Source: Anaeramoeba ignava (taxonomy: Eukaryota; Metamonada; Anaeramoebidae). From it: a stretch of 64,000 nucleotides of DNA. Both the position numbers and the translations under genes were made by a program. The stretch spans positions 22,501-86,500 of the forward strand of contig JAPDFW010000070.1 of assembly GCA_028826165.1 (NCBI GenBank), written 5' to 3'. The notes beneath the pieces are model-generated. The model had not been told where the DNA came from. It searched no databases and was given only the letters and a program-made list of their open reading frames with translations. This document shows positions 1 through 12,480 of the stretch, in pieces; the first letter of the stretch is position 1, and each line of letters starts with the position of its first letter.

Positions 1-345
1 AAATCAAATATTTAAATTAAATATTAAAATTAAAATTAAAATTAAAATCAAAATTAAAATCAAAATCAAAATTAAAATTAAAATCAAAATCAAAATCAAA
101 TATTTAAATTAAAATTAAAATCAAAATTAAAACCAAAATCAAAATCAAATATTTAAATTAAAATTAAAATTAAAATTAAAATCAAAATCAAAATCAAAAT
201 TAAAATCAAAATTAAAATCAATATCAAAATCAAAATCAAATTCAAAATCAAAATCAAATATTTAAATCAAATATTTAAATCAAATATTAAAATTAAAATC
301 AAAATTAAAATCAAAATCAAAATTAAAATGAAAACCAAAATTAAA
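1..345. repeat. AAAATTAAAATC-type AT repeat, probably inside a RAD21 intron
   Basis: A run of A4-6 blocks separated by TT, TC or TTT, mostly hexamers AAAATT and AAAATC with occasional AAATATTTAAATT units. It directly precedes recognisable RAD21 coding sequence. Other introns in the window (for example in ISCU and Rab) are filled with the same kind of repeat, so this is most likely the inside of an intron whose upstream exon lies outside the window. No gene is seen in it. Confidence 0.7.
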
Positions 346-2606
346 ATGTGGAAAATGAAAAATAGTCAAATCATTTATAAAAAAGTATTCAAAAAATCAA
401 AGAATTTTCTTCTTCTTCGGAAATGTGGAATATTACTTAAAGGATTAGTGATGATACATAATAAAAAATGTCAATATATGCTAGGTAATGTTTTGAATTG
501 TTTTTGAATTATTTGAATTATTTTAATTTTTAATTTTTAGAGGAAGTTACTGATGTTCTTCGAAAAGTTCAACTTGCATTTAGACCAGATGCAATTAATC
601 TTCCAACAGAACAAACAAGAGGAAGATCTGTGACATTAAATCAACCAAAATTTTCTGATGTTTTTCACATTTCAGATGCATTTCCAATTCAATCACCAAC
701 AACATTTGAACCTATTGAATTTTTTGATATTAATTCTGTAATATTCAATAATAATATTCAATAATAATATTCAATAATAATATTCAATAATATTATTCAA
801 ATAATATTCAATAATAATATTATTCAATAATAATATTCAATAATAATATTCAATAATAATAATATTTAATAATAATATTCAAATAATAATATTCAATAAT
901 ATTCAATAATAATATTCAATAATAATATTCAATAATATTATTCAAATAATATTCAATAATAATATTATTCAATAATATTATTCAATAATAATATCCAATA
1001 ATAATAATATTCAATAATAATATTCAAATAATAATATTCAATAATATTCAATAATAATATCCAATAATAATATTCAATAATATTATTCAAATAATATTCA
1101 AATAATAATAATATTAATAATATTATTCAAATAATAATATTCAATAATACTAAATAATATTAAAGTTGGTAGTCCCAAAAGAAGGTTTACAAGCTACAAA
1201 ACAAGATATAACTCTTCCTGAAATGGAAGTTTATCGTCTCGATCTCGAAAAACTTGAATCAGAAACAAAAAGAGAATTACTTCAATCAACAGAAAGAGTT
1301 CGAGAATCAGTTCCAGTTGAAGATGGAATGGAAATTATATCAGATTTTGGACCAGATGATATTTATTCAACAGGAGATCAAGAAGGTATAAATAAAAATA
1401 GATTTAGATTTAGATTTTGATTTAGATTTAGATTTTAATTTTTCTTGAATTCTAGGCTTTGGAGAAGTACCATTTAGTGAACAAAAACCTTTAGATCAAT
1501 TCCAAACGTCTGAAATTTCATTGCGTTCACCTGAAATTCAAGCCTTTGGATCACCCACAATGATAGTTCAACCAGAAGATTTTTCTGACATGGATTTGGA
1601 GATTCCAGTTGAAGTTTTGCAAGCAAAAAGCCCGAAAAAGAAATCAACAAAACCCAAAGAAGTTGAACCACTGATTAGCAAATCACAAATAAACCGCATG
1701 GCAGAAAATACGCAAAGCATAGTTGTCAAGCCAAAAACATCGTTTTCTATGAAAGAGGAGCTTTTTTTGGATCACGAGAATCTGTTTCCAAGAGAAATAG
1801 GACAAATATTTGCAGCAGTTTCCCAATTAGAACAATTGCAATCTGTTGATTTTGAACAAGAAATTTCTGATCAAATTGGAGGTTATGAATCGCCGACAGA
1901 ACAAATTCGAGGACAAGATGAAACAGACTTAGGCATAGAAAGTGCAGATAGATTTGATCAAGAGATAGATTTTCCGAGTGGCGGGATTGATTTGATGAGT
2001 GATGATGATATGTATCAAAAACAAGATGTGCCTGAAATTAATCTTATACAAGAACATGAAGATGAGATTTTATTAGACAGAGAACCTGATTCTTTACGGG
2101 ATGTTTTCTCAGAACACAATTTAATGAGCAAAGAAAAACAACAAACACTCAGCATGTTGAAATCAACAGGGAAAATTTTATCCCCAATGAAGGCACATCC
2201 AAGTGAAGTAAAAAAGGAACCAGAATATCAATCAGAAGAAAAAGACGCAGATTTTGTGGATTTTCAAGTTCCTGAAGAAATTTCTCCGACTAAAAGAGCA
2301 ACTATTGTTGATTCTGTGGATATTTACAGTATCGGTTTGTTGGGTTGGCTGAATAAAGAGACTCAACGTGTTTTAACAGAGAAACAAGACAAACAATCTG
2401 AAGAAAAACAATCCATAAAAATTACTGAACAAAAGGATGTTGGCGAACTACCATTTATTCAGTCTGTACAACATTCTGACAGATTAACTGTTTCTCGTGC
2501 TTTTTATCAATTATTGGTTTTAAAAAGTAATGATTTAATTGATTTGAAACAAAAAGCTCCTTATGAAGAAATTTATATTCATCCAAAAGTAACAATTGAT
2601 GTTTAA
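346..2606 (+). CDS. RAD21: RAD21/SCC1 kleisin subunit of cohesin (5' end unresolved)
   Basis: The alpha-kleisin closes the cohesin ring by binding SMC3 with its N-terminus and SMC1 with its C-terminal winged helix. Inferred exons are 346(or 366)-484, 541-737, 1166-1385 and 1456-2606; phases join cleanly, giving about 568 residues from 346. Exon 1-2 matches the family core around GLVMIHNKKCQYML and VLRKVQLAFRPD (in the human protein LLGVVRIYHRKAKYLL, then KMAFRP). The last ~35 residues, with FYQLLVLKSN and DLKQKAPYEEIYIHP, match the C-terminal winged helix. The middle is acidic and Ser/Glu-rich, as usual, with candidate separase sites not assignable by eye. The expected first ~45 residues (MFY..H..L motif) are missing: in-frame ATGs at 328, 346 and 355 lie in repeat, so an upstream exon before the window is more likely (AG acceptor at 364-365). 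A Rec8 paralogue is the alternative. Confidence 0.88.
738..1165 (+). repeat. Repeat-filled RAD21 intron, AATAATATTC units
   Basis: GT at 738 and AG ending at 1165 flank a 428-nt intron that consists almost wholly of AATAATATTC and AATATTATTC units of 9-12 bp. Joining 737 to 1166 keeps the RAD21 frame in phase 0. Two short RAD21 introns (485-540, 56 nt; 1386-1455, 70 nt) lack the long array. Confidence 0.85.
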
Positions 2607-2609
2607 GCA

Positions 2610-2815
2610 AAAAAAAAGGAGAACAAAAAAGGAGAACAAAAACAAAAATCAAAATCAAGAACAAAAACAAAATTAAAATCAAAATCAAAATCAAAATCAA
2701 GAACAAAAACAAAATTAGAATCAAAATCAAAATCAAAATCAAAATCAAAATCAAAATCAAAATCAAGAACAAAATCAAAATCAAAATCAAAATCAAAATC
2801 AAAAATCAAAAATCA
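2610..2815. repeat. AAAATC hexamer spacer
   Basis: Tandem AAAATC, with AAGAAC interruptions, lies between the RAD21 stop and the next gene. The open frames read through it are pure Ile-Leu or Asp-Phe repeats and are not genes. It is followed at 2816-2862 by a T-rich tract with CAT triplets, just before the next start codon. Confidence 0.8.
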
Positions 2816-2864
2816 TTTTTTTTTCATTTTTATTTTTTTCATTTTTCTTTTTTTTCATTTTTAA

Positions 2865-5800
2865 ATGCAAGAACAATTAAATCAAATTGAAAAAGAATTT
2901 GAAGTTTTTAATTGGCTTAAAAATTTATTAGAAATTGAAATTTATCCAGAAATGCCAATTGAAATTTTAAGTAAATTACTTTGTGATGCATTAAATATTC
3001 TTGATCCAAAACTTAAAATTTCATCTTTAACGTAAATATATTAAAAATTATATTAAAAAATATATTAAAAAATATATTAAAATTTTTAAAATTTTTAAAA
3101 TTTAAAAAGAAATGATCCAACTCAAAATCTACGAAATATAATTCAAACTGCAAATAATTATAATATAAATCAAACATTCATTTTCCAAACAAGAGAAATT
3201 ATTATCCAAAAAAAGCATCATTTACTCACTTCATTATTTTTTGAGATTAAGAAAATTTTTAATGAAAAAAATTTAAATTTAAAAAAAGAAAAAGAAAAAG
3301 AAGAACTTTTTGTTGGAATTGAACAATTTAAACCAATAAAACCAATGGAACCAATTTTCCCATTAAATATTACAATTAAAATTCACAAAATGAAAATAGA
3401 AGATAATTTCCAAATCGGTGTTTTAATAATTGCACATTTAAATTATAATCATACATTTATTAATTGTTATTGTTCAAATCCAGAAATCAAAAAATATTTA
3501 TCATTGCCAATAAACAAATACATGATGAAACGATCTTTATTAAAGGAAATATCCGTAGGATTTCTTCCAAATTTAAGAAAAGAAGAAGCTTTAAATATAT
3601 TTCAAGCCTTTTTGTATTTGAAATTCAAGAATTCAAACACTAAATGTTTTTCCACAATTAGATTTTCAAGTTTATTTAATTACAAACTATTTATCAACTC
3701 GCTTGAAAAATTTAATAATATGGAAAATTATCAGATTTCCAAAGCTAGTAATCTAACAGAAATTTTGTGGAAAGAAATGAAGTCAGAATTATCAATTTAT
3801 AGTTTGTTGGCTCGATCTTTATATTTCCAAGGATCAACTGCATTTAATATTTTTGCAATTGAAATTCAAGAAAAAATCCAATTTAAACTTTCAAAAGCAG
3901 AACTGAAAGTGAAAAAAAATGCACTAATTATATCGGCAGAAAATGAATTTGAAAGAACAAAAAATATCAAGCAAAAAACACAAATTCGGAATGAAGAAGA
4001 ATCACATTTAACAACAATCACTTTTCCAGATAACTCGATATGGAAATTCAAAATGGAATCTGATTTCGAACAAAGTTTTTTGTTTAACATCATACATCAA
4101 TACATGGTATTGCTTCAGAAAAATGAAGCGGAGAAACAAGAAGATGATGTTGTAATTGAGGAATGGATGTCTTCAGATTTAGACGATTTTGGTGATGAAA
4201 TAGATATGGATGAAAATGAAGAAAAAAAGGAGTTTGTTCAGAATAACATAGAAAAACTCCCCATTGAGGATAATAATTGGAAATTTGTTGTACAATCAAA
4301 TTTTATACGGGGAGTCGCCAAGTTTGATAATTTGATTGTGATATATGATCAAACAAAGTTTTTGGCAGATTTGGAAATAAATTCAGTAGAATTTATTTTT
4401 TATTATCCTCCAGATTGCAAATTTGTTCAGAAATATGAACCAAATAGCAAAATATCGATTAATAAAAATCAATTTTTGGAGTTGAAAATTAGCTTTGGAG
4501 ATGATTTTGATCTTTATTTGCAGGCTCAAAATATAGAAATTGGGATTGCAATTTGGAAGACATTCAATTTGTTTAGTAATTATCCTGGGAATTGTGTGGA
4601 TGTTTTTAGTCCTTTTATAACAGGAAGTATTCTTGGATTTGAAGAAGAATGCCTTGCAATATCTTTGCGTTGTGTGGCAAATGAAGAGGCAGTTTTCCAC
4701 ACACAGATTATATCACAGAAGGATAAAAAAAAAGTTCACGGAATAATCAAGATTGATCAAAACTCAATTTCTGTTGTTTCTCTTTCGAAAATTATCACAA
4801 ATATTGGATGGAAAAGTGTATTTTTTAGAAAAGGATTATATCATTCAAAAAAAAATGTTATTGAAATTCACAGTAAAGATCCTGAATCTTCCAACGTTGC
4901 GGTATCTCTTCAATTTAAGCCTCCTGCACAGATGATGGTTGTTTTAATGATACTGCAAGCTTTCCAAAAAAATTTTGATAAATTTAGGCATGATTTCCAA
5001 GTTGTAGATATTCCCAATTTGGAATCTCCACTCGAGATTAAAAATAATAGCAACATAAGTAATAACACTCCAATTAAGTATATTGCCCAGAAAGTTTATT
5101 CATGCAATGTTATCAAGACAAGAGAAAGAACCAACGATTCAATTTCTTCTCCTTTATTTACAATAACACCGACAAATTTGGATTCTGTTTCCAATTTTCC
5201 TCAAACAATTAAAAAAATTTCAACACCAACACTATATTTCTATCAAGAAAACGATTCCCAATCTTTACAAACTCTTTTTCTATTCAGTCCACATATAATG
5301 GGTCTGGTTAAAGAGGAGCAGTATCCTTGCCAAATTTTTGTATATGAATATTATTTCACAATCAAATATTCACACAAACAAAAAATTTCTCGTGTGTTTT
5401 CGCCATATTCTCAAATGACGATTGACAAAATCAATCCTGCGAAAACAAGATTATTTATTGACGAACTTGAGTATGTTGATTTGATGTTTGAAAACCGAAA
5501 GATTGCGAAAGGGTTCAACATTTAAGTTCAATGAAATACAGAAAAATTATTTTAATCACGAACCAACTTGGAGCCGATTTTTGGCTTATAAATCAAATCA
5601 AAACTATTCTTTTCCTTGTATATTTAAAACGCATCTTGGGGAAGTTAATGGCTCAATAACACTTAATTTTGATTCATTCCAAATTGATTCTTCTATTGAT
5701 AATTCGATTATTTTTTACACATTACAGATGAAAATCACACCTATTTTCATGGAAAACCAAGAAAATGATAAATATTCATTGATTATTAAAATTTCATCCG

Positions 5801-6720
5801 ATTTTTCATTGATTATCACTTTTAGTTCGATTAATATTGCTTTAGAATTTGAGAAGTTATTTATTAATTTACTCACAAGATTTTTTGTCCAATCATTTGA
5901 GGAAAGACTAATTAAATATGAAGTTTCAATCAAAGATTTAGAATCAAAGAAAAAGAACAAGAGTAAAAAGTCTATTCTTTATATCACACCGAATAGAATA
6001 GCTTTTGAATTAATGAATGGGAATATTTTTGTATTTAAATCTCTTCTTTGCTTTGTTTATGATCAACATGATAATTCGTTTAAAATTCAAGTTCCCAATT
6101 TTAAGTTTTATCATATTTTATTTAGATCAGAAATTATCAAAAAGGATGTGGAATTCTATTTACAAAAATTTCAATTTCATGAGATCATTTCTTCTGATTC
6201 TTGGAATTTTCGAGTTAAATTAATTAAAGGAAATAATGTTACTTCATCTTTGACTCAAGGAACTGTTTCTTTTAATGAAAAAGTGATTATTCTTATTTTT
6301 CATTCTATTAAATTTGAAAATTCTATTCAAGAAACTTCTCTTTATCTTCATCATAAAAACAAAGATCTTGTTCAAATTTCTTTTTCAAATAATCAAAATT
6401 TTTTAGTTTCTTTTGAGACTTATAATTATCATGAAATATTTATAAGAAATTTTCAGATTGTTAAAAATCAAAATATGAGATCAAATTTTAATTCATTTCA
6501 AAATGAAAATATGAATTCAAATACAAATACAAATACAAATACAAATGAAAATACAAATACAAATACAAATACAAATACAAATACAAATACAAATACAAAT
6601 ACAAATACAAATACAAATACAAATGAAAATACAAATGAAAATACAAATGAAAATACAAATACAAATTCGAATTTAACTTCTATTTCCATTTCCAATTCAA
6701 ATTCAATGGATATGATTTAA
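2865..6720 (+). CDS. Large protein with CH-like N-terminus and PH-like repeats; one frame break
   Basis: The start at 2865 follows a T-rich leader. Exon 1 is 2865-3031 and the intron 3032-3109 (GT-AG); the frame then runs to a TAA at 5523. The first ~110 residues fit a calponin-homology fold pattern: W-LKNLLE, then SKLLCDALNILDP, QNLRNIIQTANNYNI and an II-KK-LL-SLFFEI helix. The rest (~1,100 residues) shows several beta-rich blocks ending in an amphipathic helix (for example FDLYLQAQNIEIGIAIWKTF), reminiscent of PH-like domains, with one acidic patch (DDFGDEIDMDENEE). From about 5488 the homologous-looking protein continues in the +1 frame to 6720, ending in a long Asn-Thr/Asn-Glu run. The change may be a short unrecognised intron (GTATGT at 5471 is a good donor, but its simplest acceptors give introns of only 31-41 nt), a 1-nt indel, or frameshifting at the stop. 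I do not recognise the family; a cytoskeletal or membrane adaptor is only a guess. Confidence 0.6.
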
Positions 6721-7496
6721 TTCCTAATTCAATTTTAAATCAATTTTAAATCAATTTTATATTAATTTTAAATCAATTTAAATTAATTTTATATCAATTT
6801 TATATCAATTTTAAATCAATTTTAAATCAATTTTAAATCAATTTTAAATCAATTTTATATCAATTTTAAATCAATTTTAAATCAATTTTAAATCAATTTT
6901 AAATCAATTTTAAATCAATTTTAAATCAATTTTAAATATCAATTTTATATCAATTTTAAATCAATTTTATATCAATTTTATATCAATTTTATATCAATTT
7001 TATATTAATTTTATATCAATTTTATATTAATTTTATATCAATTTTATATCAATTTTATATCAATTTTATATCAATTTTATATCAATTTTATATCAATTTT
7101 AAATTAATTTTATATCAATTTTATATCAATTTTATATCAATTTTATATCAATTTTATATTAATTTTATATCAATTTTAAATCAATTTTAAATCAATTTTA
7201 TATTAATTTATATCAATTTATATTAATTTTAAATCAATTTTATATTAATTTTATATCAATTTTAAATCAATTTTAAATTAATTTTAAATCAATTTTAAAT
7301 CAATTTTAAATCAATTTTATATTAATTTATATCAATTTTTATATCAATTTTAAATTTATATCAATTTTATATTAATTTTATATTAATTTTATATCAATTT
7401 TATATCAATTTTATATCAATTTTATATCAATTTTATATTAATTTTAAATTAATTTTAAATCAATTTTATATCAATTTTAAATCAATTTTATATTAA
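6721..7496. repeat. 11-bp array, AATTTTATATC/AATTTTAAATC
   Basis: About 70 near-perfect 11-bp units between two convergent genes (the + gene ending at 6720 and the - Rab gene ending at 7718). The A/T tracts recur once per helical turn. No coding sequence is seen. Confidence 0.9.
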
Positions 7497-7717
7497 TATT
7501 TGTAAAAATAATGATAAAATTTGATTTCTTTTGTTTTGTTTCAATAATAGTTTTTTTTTTATTCTATAATTTAAATAAAATCAGATTTTTAATGTTTGAA
7601 AAATGTTTTAAAAATGTTTTCTTCTTTGTTTCTTTTCTTTTGTTTTAAAAAAAAGGAAAAAACTATCAAGTAAAATAAAGAAAAAAGAATTGAAATGAAT
7701 TTTATTTTTTTTTCCAT
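7497..7717. other. Unique AT-rich spacer 3' of the Rab gene
   Basis: Non-repetitive AT-rich DNA with T-runs and A-runs, probably the 3' untranslated regions of the convergent neighbours. No open frame or structured RNA is recognised. Confidence 0.4.
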
Positions 7718-9839
7718 TTAACAACAATTTCCTTTGTCTTTTTTTTCGAATGATTCATTTGTTATTTTTTGTCTAGCTTTTTTTTTTCTTGGTTTTGTTA
7801 TATGTTGTTTTGATCTAAAATGAAAAAATTTTAATTTTAAATTAGATTAATTTCAAAAATAAATTAGAAATAAATTAGAAATGATTTACTTTTCAGTCCA
7901 AGCATCTACTAACATTTCAAAAGCTTTTTTAACATTTTCTCCTGATTTTGCACTTACTTCAATAAATGGACAAGATCTTGAATTTGCAGCATTCTAAAAT
8001 ATAAATAAAATCGGATAAAAATATAAATAAAAATTTATAAATAAAATCGGATAAAAATTTAAATAAAAATTTAAATAAAAATTGGATAAAAATTTATAAA
8101 TAAAATCGGATAAAAATATATAAATAAAAATTTAAATAAAAATATAAATAAAAATTTAAATAAAATCAGATAAAAATTTATAAATAAAAATTTATAAATA
8201 AAAATTTAAATAAAAATTGGATAAAAATATAAACAAAATCAGATAAAAATTTATAAATAAAAATTTAAATAAAAATTGGATAAAAATTTATAAATAAAAT
8301 TACCAATCCTCTTTCAGTTGAAATTTTGCGTTTATTTTCAAGATCTGTTTTATTTCCTACAAGAATTTTTACTACAGAAGGTGGTGCTTGTTTGGAAATT
8401 TCATCAAACCAATGATCTACTTGATCAAAACTATTTTCATCAGTAATATCATAAACAATCATAACTCCATCAGCATCTCGATAATATGAACTTGTAATTG
8501 TTCTAAATCTTTCTTGTCCTGTTTATTATATTTATTATATTTAGATTTAGATTTAATTTCTCTTGTTATTTCTTTTGATATAAAATCATTTTTATTATAA
8601 CAAACCTGCTGTATCCCACTATTTAGATTTATATTTATATTTATATTTATAATTATATTTAGATTTAAATTTAGATTTATATTTATATTTATATTTATAT
8701 TTATATTTATATTTATATTTATATTTATATTTATATTTATATTTATATTTATATTTATATTTATATTTATATTTATATTTATATTTATATTTATATTTAT
8801 ATTTATATTTATATTTATATTTATATTTATATTTATATTTATATTTATATTTATATTTATATTTATATTTATATTTATATTTAGTTTATATTTATATTTA
8901 TATTTATATTTATATTTATATTTATATTTATATTTATATTTATATTTTTATTTTTATTATTTATTTTTATTTATATTTATATTTATATTTATATTTGGAT
9001 TTATATTTATATTTATATTTATATTTATATTTATATTTTATATTTATATTTATATTTATATTTATATTTATATTTATATTTATATTTATATTTATATTTA
9101 TATTTATATTTATATTTATATTTATATTTATATTTATATTTATATTTATATTTATATTTATATTTATATTTATATTTATATTTATATTTATATTTTATTT
9201 ATATTTATATTTATATTTATATTTATATTTATATTTATATTTATATTTATATTTATATTTATATATTTATATTTATATTTATATTTATATTTGGATTTTA
9301 TTTAGATTTAGATTTATATTTATATTTATATTTATATTTATATTTATATTTATATTTATATTTATATTTATATTTATATTTATATTTAGATTTATATTTA
9401 TATTTATATTTATATTTATATTTATATTTATATTTATATTTATATTTATATTTATATTTATATTTATAATTATTTTTATATTTATATTTATAAAAACATA
9501 ACGAATATTCAGATTTATATTTATATTTATATTTATATTTATATTTATATTTTGTTTCAGTTTTTCATTTTGAATTTGAATTTAAATTTAAATTAGATTT
9601 GCCATTTTTAATTCAAAAAAAATTATAAAAGAAAAAAAATTTAAAAAAATTACAATTTGAAGACCAATTGTTTCATCATTTTTATTTAAAGAAACAAAAC
9701 GAAAATCAACACCAATTGTAAAACCAAGATTACTTTCAAATTTATTATCACAAAAACGAAGAAGAATACAACTTTTTCCAGCCATACTTCTACCAATAAT
9801 AATTAATTTTAATAATAAAGAATCGGAAACATTTGACAT
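7718..9839 (-). CDS. Rab-family small GTPase, five exons, C-terminal CC prenylation motif
   Basis: A GTP-switch protein that directs vesicle traffic. Inferred exons: 9839-9654, 8618-8606, 8518-8304, 7993-7890 and 7814-7718; they sum to 615 nt (204 residues), the normal Rab length. P-loop GRSMAGKS (16-23), switch-I TIGVDF (41-46), WDTAGQERF (63-71), NKTD (122-125) and SAK are all present. The tail is basic and ends in GNCC, expected to be doubly geranylgeranylated. Exon 2 is only 13 nt and encodes WDTA plus one base of the next Gly. The residues at Ras positions 12-14 read S-M-A rather than the usual Rab S-G-V, so nucleotide cycling may differ. An upstream in-frame ATG at 9932 would add a Phe/Ile-rich leader; the MSNVSD start at 9839 is preferred. 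Intron 1 is a 1-kb TTTATA array. Confidence 0.93.
7994..8303 (-). repeat. Rab intron 3, TAAATAAAAATT repeat
   Basis: A 310-nt intron between the exon ending in ERGL and the exon starting NAANSR. It is built from degenerate AAATAAAAATT and AAATCGGATAAA units. Removing it gives a normal Rab sequence between the NKTD and SAK motifs. Confidence 0.75.
8619..9653 (-). repeat. Rab intron 1 filled with (TTTATA)n
   Basis: A 1,035-nt intron (GT at 9653-9652, AG at 8620-8619 on the minus strand) made almost entirely of ATTTAT hexamers, with a few TTTAGA variants. The long open frame it contains on the + strand is a Phe-Ile/Tyr-Leu repeat and is not a gene. Confidence 0.88.
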
Positions 9840-9954
9840 TTGAAAAAGAAGAAAAAGAAAAAAAATGAAAAAAAAAATAATTGGAAAAAAAAATTTTTTT
9901 ATTGAAAAATAAAAAAATAAAAAAATAATCAAATAACAACAAGACCCAAAAAAA

Positions 9955-10655
9955 TTTTCTTATTTACAAATCAATTTCAATTTCAAATCAATTTCTAATC
10001 AATTTCTAATCAATTTCAAATCAATTTCCAATCAATTTCTAATAAATCAATTTCAAATCAATTTCAATTTCAATTTCTAATAAATCAATTTCTATTCAAT
10101 TTCAAATCAATTTCATATCAATTTCAAATCAATTTCAAATCAATTTCAATTTCAATTTCTAATCAATTTCAAATCAATTTCAATTTCAATTTCAATTTCA
10201 ATTTCATATCAATTTCATATCAATTTCAAATCAATTTCAAATCAATTTCAAATCAATTTCAAATCAATTTCAAATCAATTTCAAATCAATTTCAATTTCA
10301 AATCAATTTCAATCAATTTAAAATCAATTTCATATCAATTTCAAATCAATTTCAAATCAATTTCTAATCAATCAATTTCTAATCAATTTCTAATCAATTT
10401 CATATCAATTTCTAATCAATTTCAAATCAATTTCAAATCAATTTCAAATCAATCAATTTCTAATCAATTTCAATTTCAAATCAATTTCAATTTCAAATCA
10501 ATTTCAAATCAATTTCATATCAATTTCTAATCAATTTCAAGTCAATTTCATATCAATTTAAAGTCAATTTCAAATCAATTTTAAATCAATTTCAAATCAA
10601 TTTCAAATCAATTTTAAATCAATTTCAAATCAATTTCAAATCAATTTCAAATCTA
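9955..10655. repeat. 11-bp array, AATTTCAAATC/AATTTCTAATC
   Basis: About 60 units with an 11-bp period, between the Rab 5' end and the kinase 3' end, both on the minus strand. It is the same design as the 6.7-kb and 36.7-kb arrays, but with C in place of the fourth T of the AATTTT block. No gene is seen. Confidence 0.9.
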
Positions 10656-10668
10656 ATAAAAATAAAAG

Positions 10669-11668
10669 TCAATTCAATTTTTCTTTGAGTTTTTCAATAG
10701 ATAAATTCGATTGTGAAAGTAAACTTGGTTTCGTTTTTTGAATTTGAACAATAGTTTCTTCAACATTTCTCCAAGTTTTTGTTTTCTTCTGAAATCTAGG
10801 AGTAAGAGCTCTTCTTGTTTTTGGTTTAGCATAATCATTAAGCTTATTAAAATTGACATTTGAATCCAAATTCGAATTTTCAACTTCAATTACCAAATCA
10901 TTTGATCTCAAACGAATAGGAGATGGCGCAGGCCTTCCTCTTAAAATACCTCGAGGAATCTTAGCAGAACTTGAGCGGGAATTATTTTTTGATTTTAATT
11001 TTTTTTTGCTTCGAGTTCTTTCAAGTTTTTTTTTCGGTTTTTTTTCACATTCCATTTTTTCTTTAAGTTGAATTAGCAAATCTTGAACTTGAGAAATAGT
11101 TGGTCTTTTTAAAGGATCTTCGCAAGTACATTTTTCGTAAAGCTCGTTGAATCCGATTTCCCAGAAAATAATTCCCAAATAACGGATGTCAAGAGCGTAT
11201 TCTTCATAATTATTTTTGGGAATTTTTTCAACAAGTCCAAGATCACAAAGTTTTGCATGTTGATCAATAGTAACAAGCACGTTATCGCAATTTAAGTCAT
11301 GAATTACTCTTCCGCTTTTATGAATAGTTGCAACGGCTGTGCAAATATCGGACATAATATTGAACCGAGTTTGAAAAGAAATATCTTTTGTTTTTTTCAA
11401 AAAGGATCTTAAAGAACCAAGTGGAAAATATTCCATTAGATAAGCTTGCTTTGTTTTTGTTGATAAATCAACCAGAATTTTAATTATGTTTGGATGAAAT
11501 GAAAATTTTTTAAGTGTTTGTATTTCTTGCAAATTGAATGAATCATTTTTGGAATATTTTGAGTGCATAAGATTTTCCTGGTTTTCCAAGTGTAACTTTA
11601 TAAACAGTTCCAAAAGTACCTCCTCCAAGAACTGGTGCATGAACAATATCAAATGAGTTTAAATTCAT
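10669..11668 (-). CDS. Degenerate TKL-like protein kinase, with one frame break
   Basis: The start at 11668 (MNLNSF) opens an N-lobe with glycine loop GGGTFGTV (16-23) and ALK with the ATP lysine at about 37. After the codon AAA at 11548-11546 the frame meets TGA (11545-11543). The kinase continues in the +1 frame with NLQEIQTL (C-helix Glu) and HPNIIKIL, the hinge MEYFPLGSL, the catalytic loop IHDLNCDNVL and the metal motif DLG. The Arg of HRD is missing, the activation segment is only ~15 residues with no APE, and the F-helix Asp-x-x-x-x-Gly follows (LDIRYLGIIFWEIG). The C-terminal ~130 residues are basic and Ser/Pro-rich. These losses suggest a pseudokinase or decaying gene. The frame break lies at an A5 run (CCAAAAATGATT) and could be an assembly indel. 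It ends at a TGA at 10671-10669. Confidence 0.72.
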
Positions 11669-11699
11669 TTCGAAATGAATTAAACTAAATAAAATTTTT

Positions 11700-12480
11700 T
11701 TTTAACGCAAAAAAAAAGGGAACAAAATGAAAAAGAAAAAATGAAATCAAAAAAAATTAAAAAAATTAAAAAATAAAAAAAAATTTTTTTTTTAATTCTT
11801 AAAAATAAGAGTTCGTTATTATTTTTTTACAAAATTTAATTTCAAAAATTTTTCCTTTCAAAACTCTTAAAAAGGAGAGGAATGGAAAAAGAAAAGAAAA
11901 GAAAAGAAAAGAAAAAAAGAGAATAAGATTAAATTAAAAAATTTTTTTTAATCAAATAAATTTTATTCCACTTTTTTCAATTATTTAATAAATAAATTTT
12001 ATTCCATTTGTTTCAATTATTTATTAAATCAATTATTAAATAAATTATTAAATAAATTATATTCCATTTGTTTCAATTATTTATTAAATAAATTAATAAA
12101 TAAATTTTATTCCACTTTTTTCAATTATTTAATAATTCAATTGTTAAATAAATAATTAAATCAATTATTAAATAAATTATTAAATAAATTATTAAATAAA
12201 TTTTATTCCATTTGTTTCAATTATTTATTAAATAAATTATTAAATAAATTTTATTCCATTTTTTTTTTCAATTATTCAATAAATAAATTATTAAATAAAT
12301 TATTAAATAAATTTTTAAATAAATTATTAAATAAATTATTAAATAAATTATTAAATAAATCATTAAATAAATTTGTAAATAAATTATTAAATAAATTATT
12401 AAATAAATTATTAAATAAATTATTAAATAAATTATTTATTCTACTTTTTAAATAAATTTAAATTAATAAATTATTGATTA
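11700..12480. repeat. 12-bp array, AAATAAATTATT
   Basis: After ~240 bp of A- and T-runs upstream of the kinase start, positions ~11940-12440 hold tandem ATTAAATAAATT units of 12 bp, interrupted by TTTTATTCCATTTGTTTCAA segments that themselves recur about six times. This intergenic region separates the divergent kinase (-) and ISCU (+) genes. No gene is seen. Confidence 0.75.

Noticed and set aside
22-364. Basic Lys-Ile N-terminus for RAD21 reading through the repeat
   Set aside because: RAD21 needs a conserved N-terminal SMC3-binding helix that the repeat does not encode; an intron is more likely.
8995-9501. Long + strand open frame of Phe-Ile/Tyr-Leu repeats
   Set aside because: It is the (TTTATA)n array inside Rab intron 1; hexamer repeats are open in most frames.
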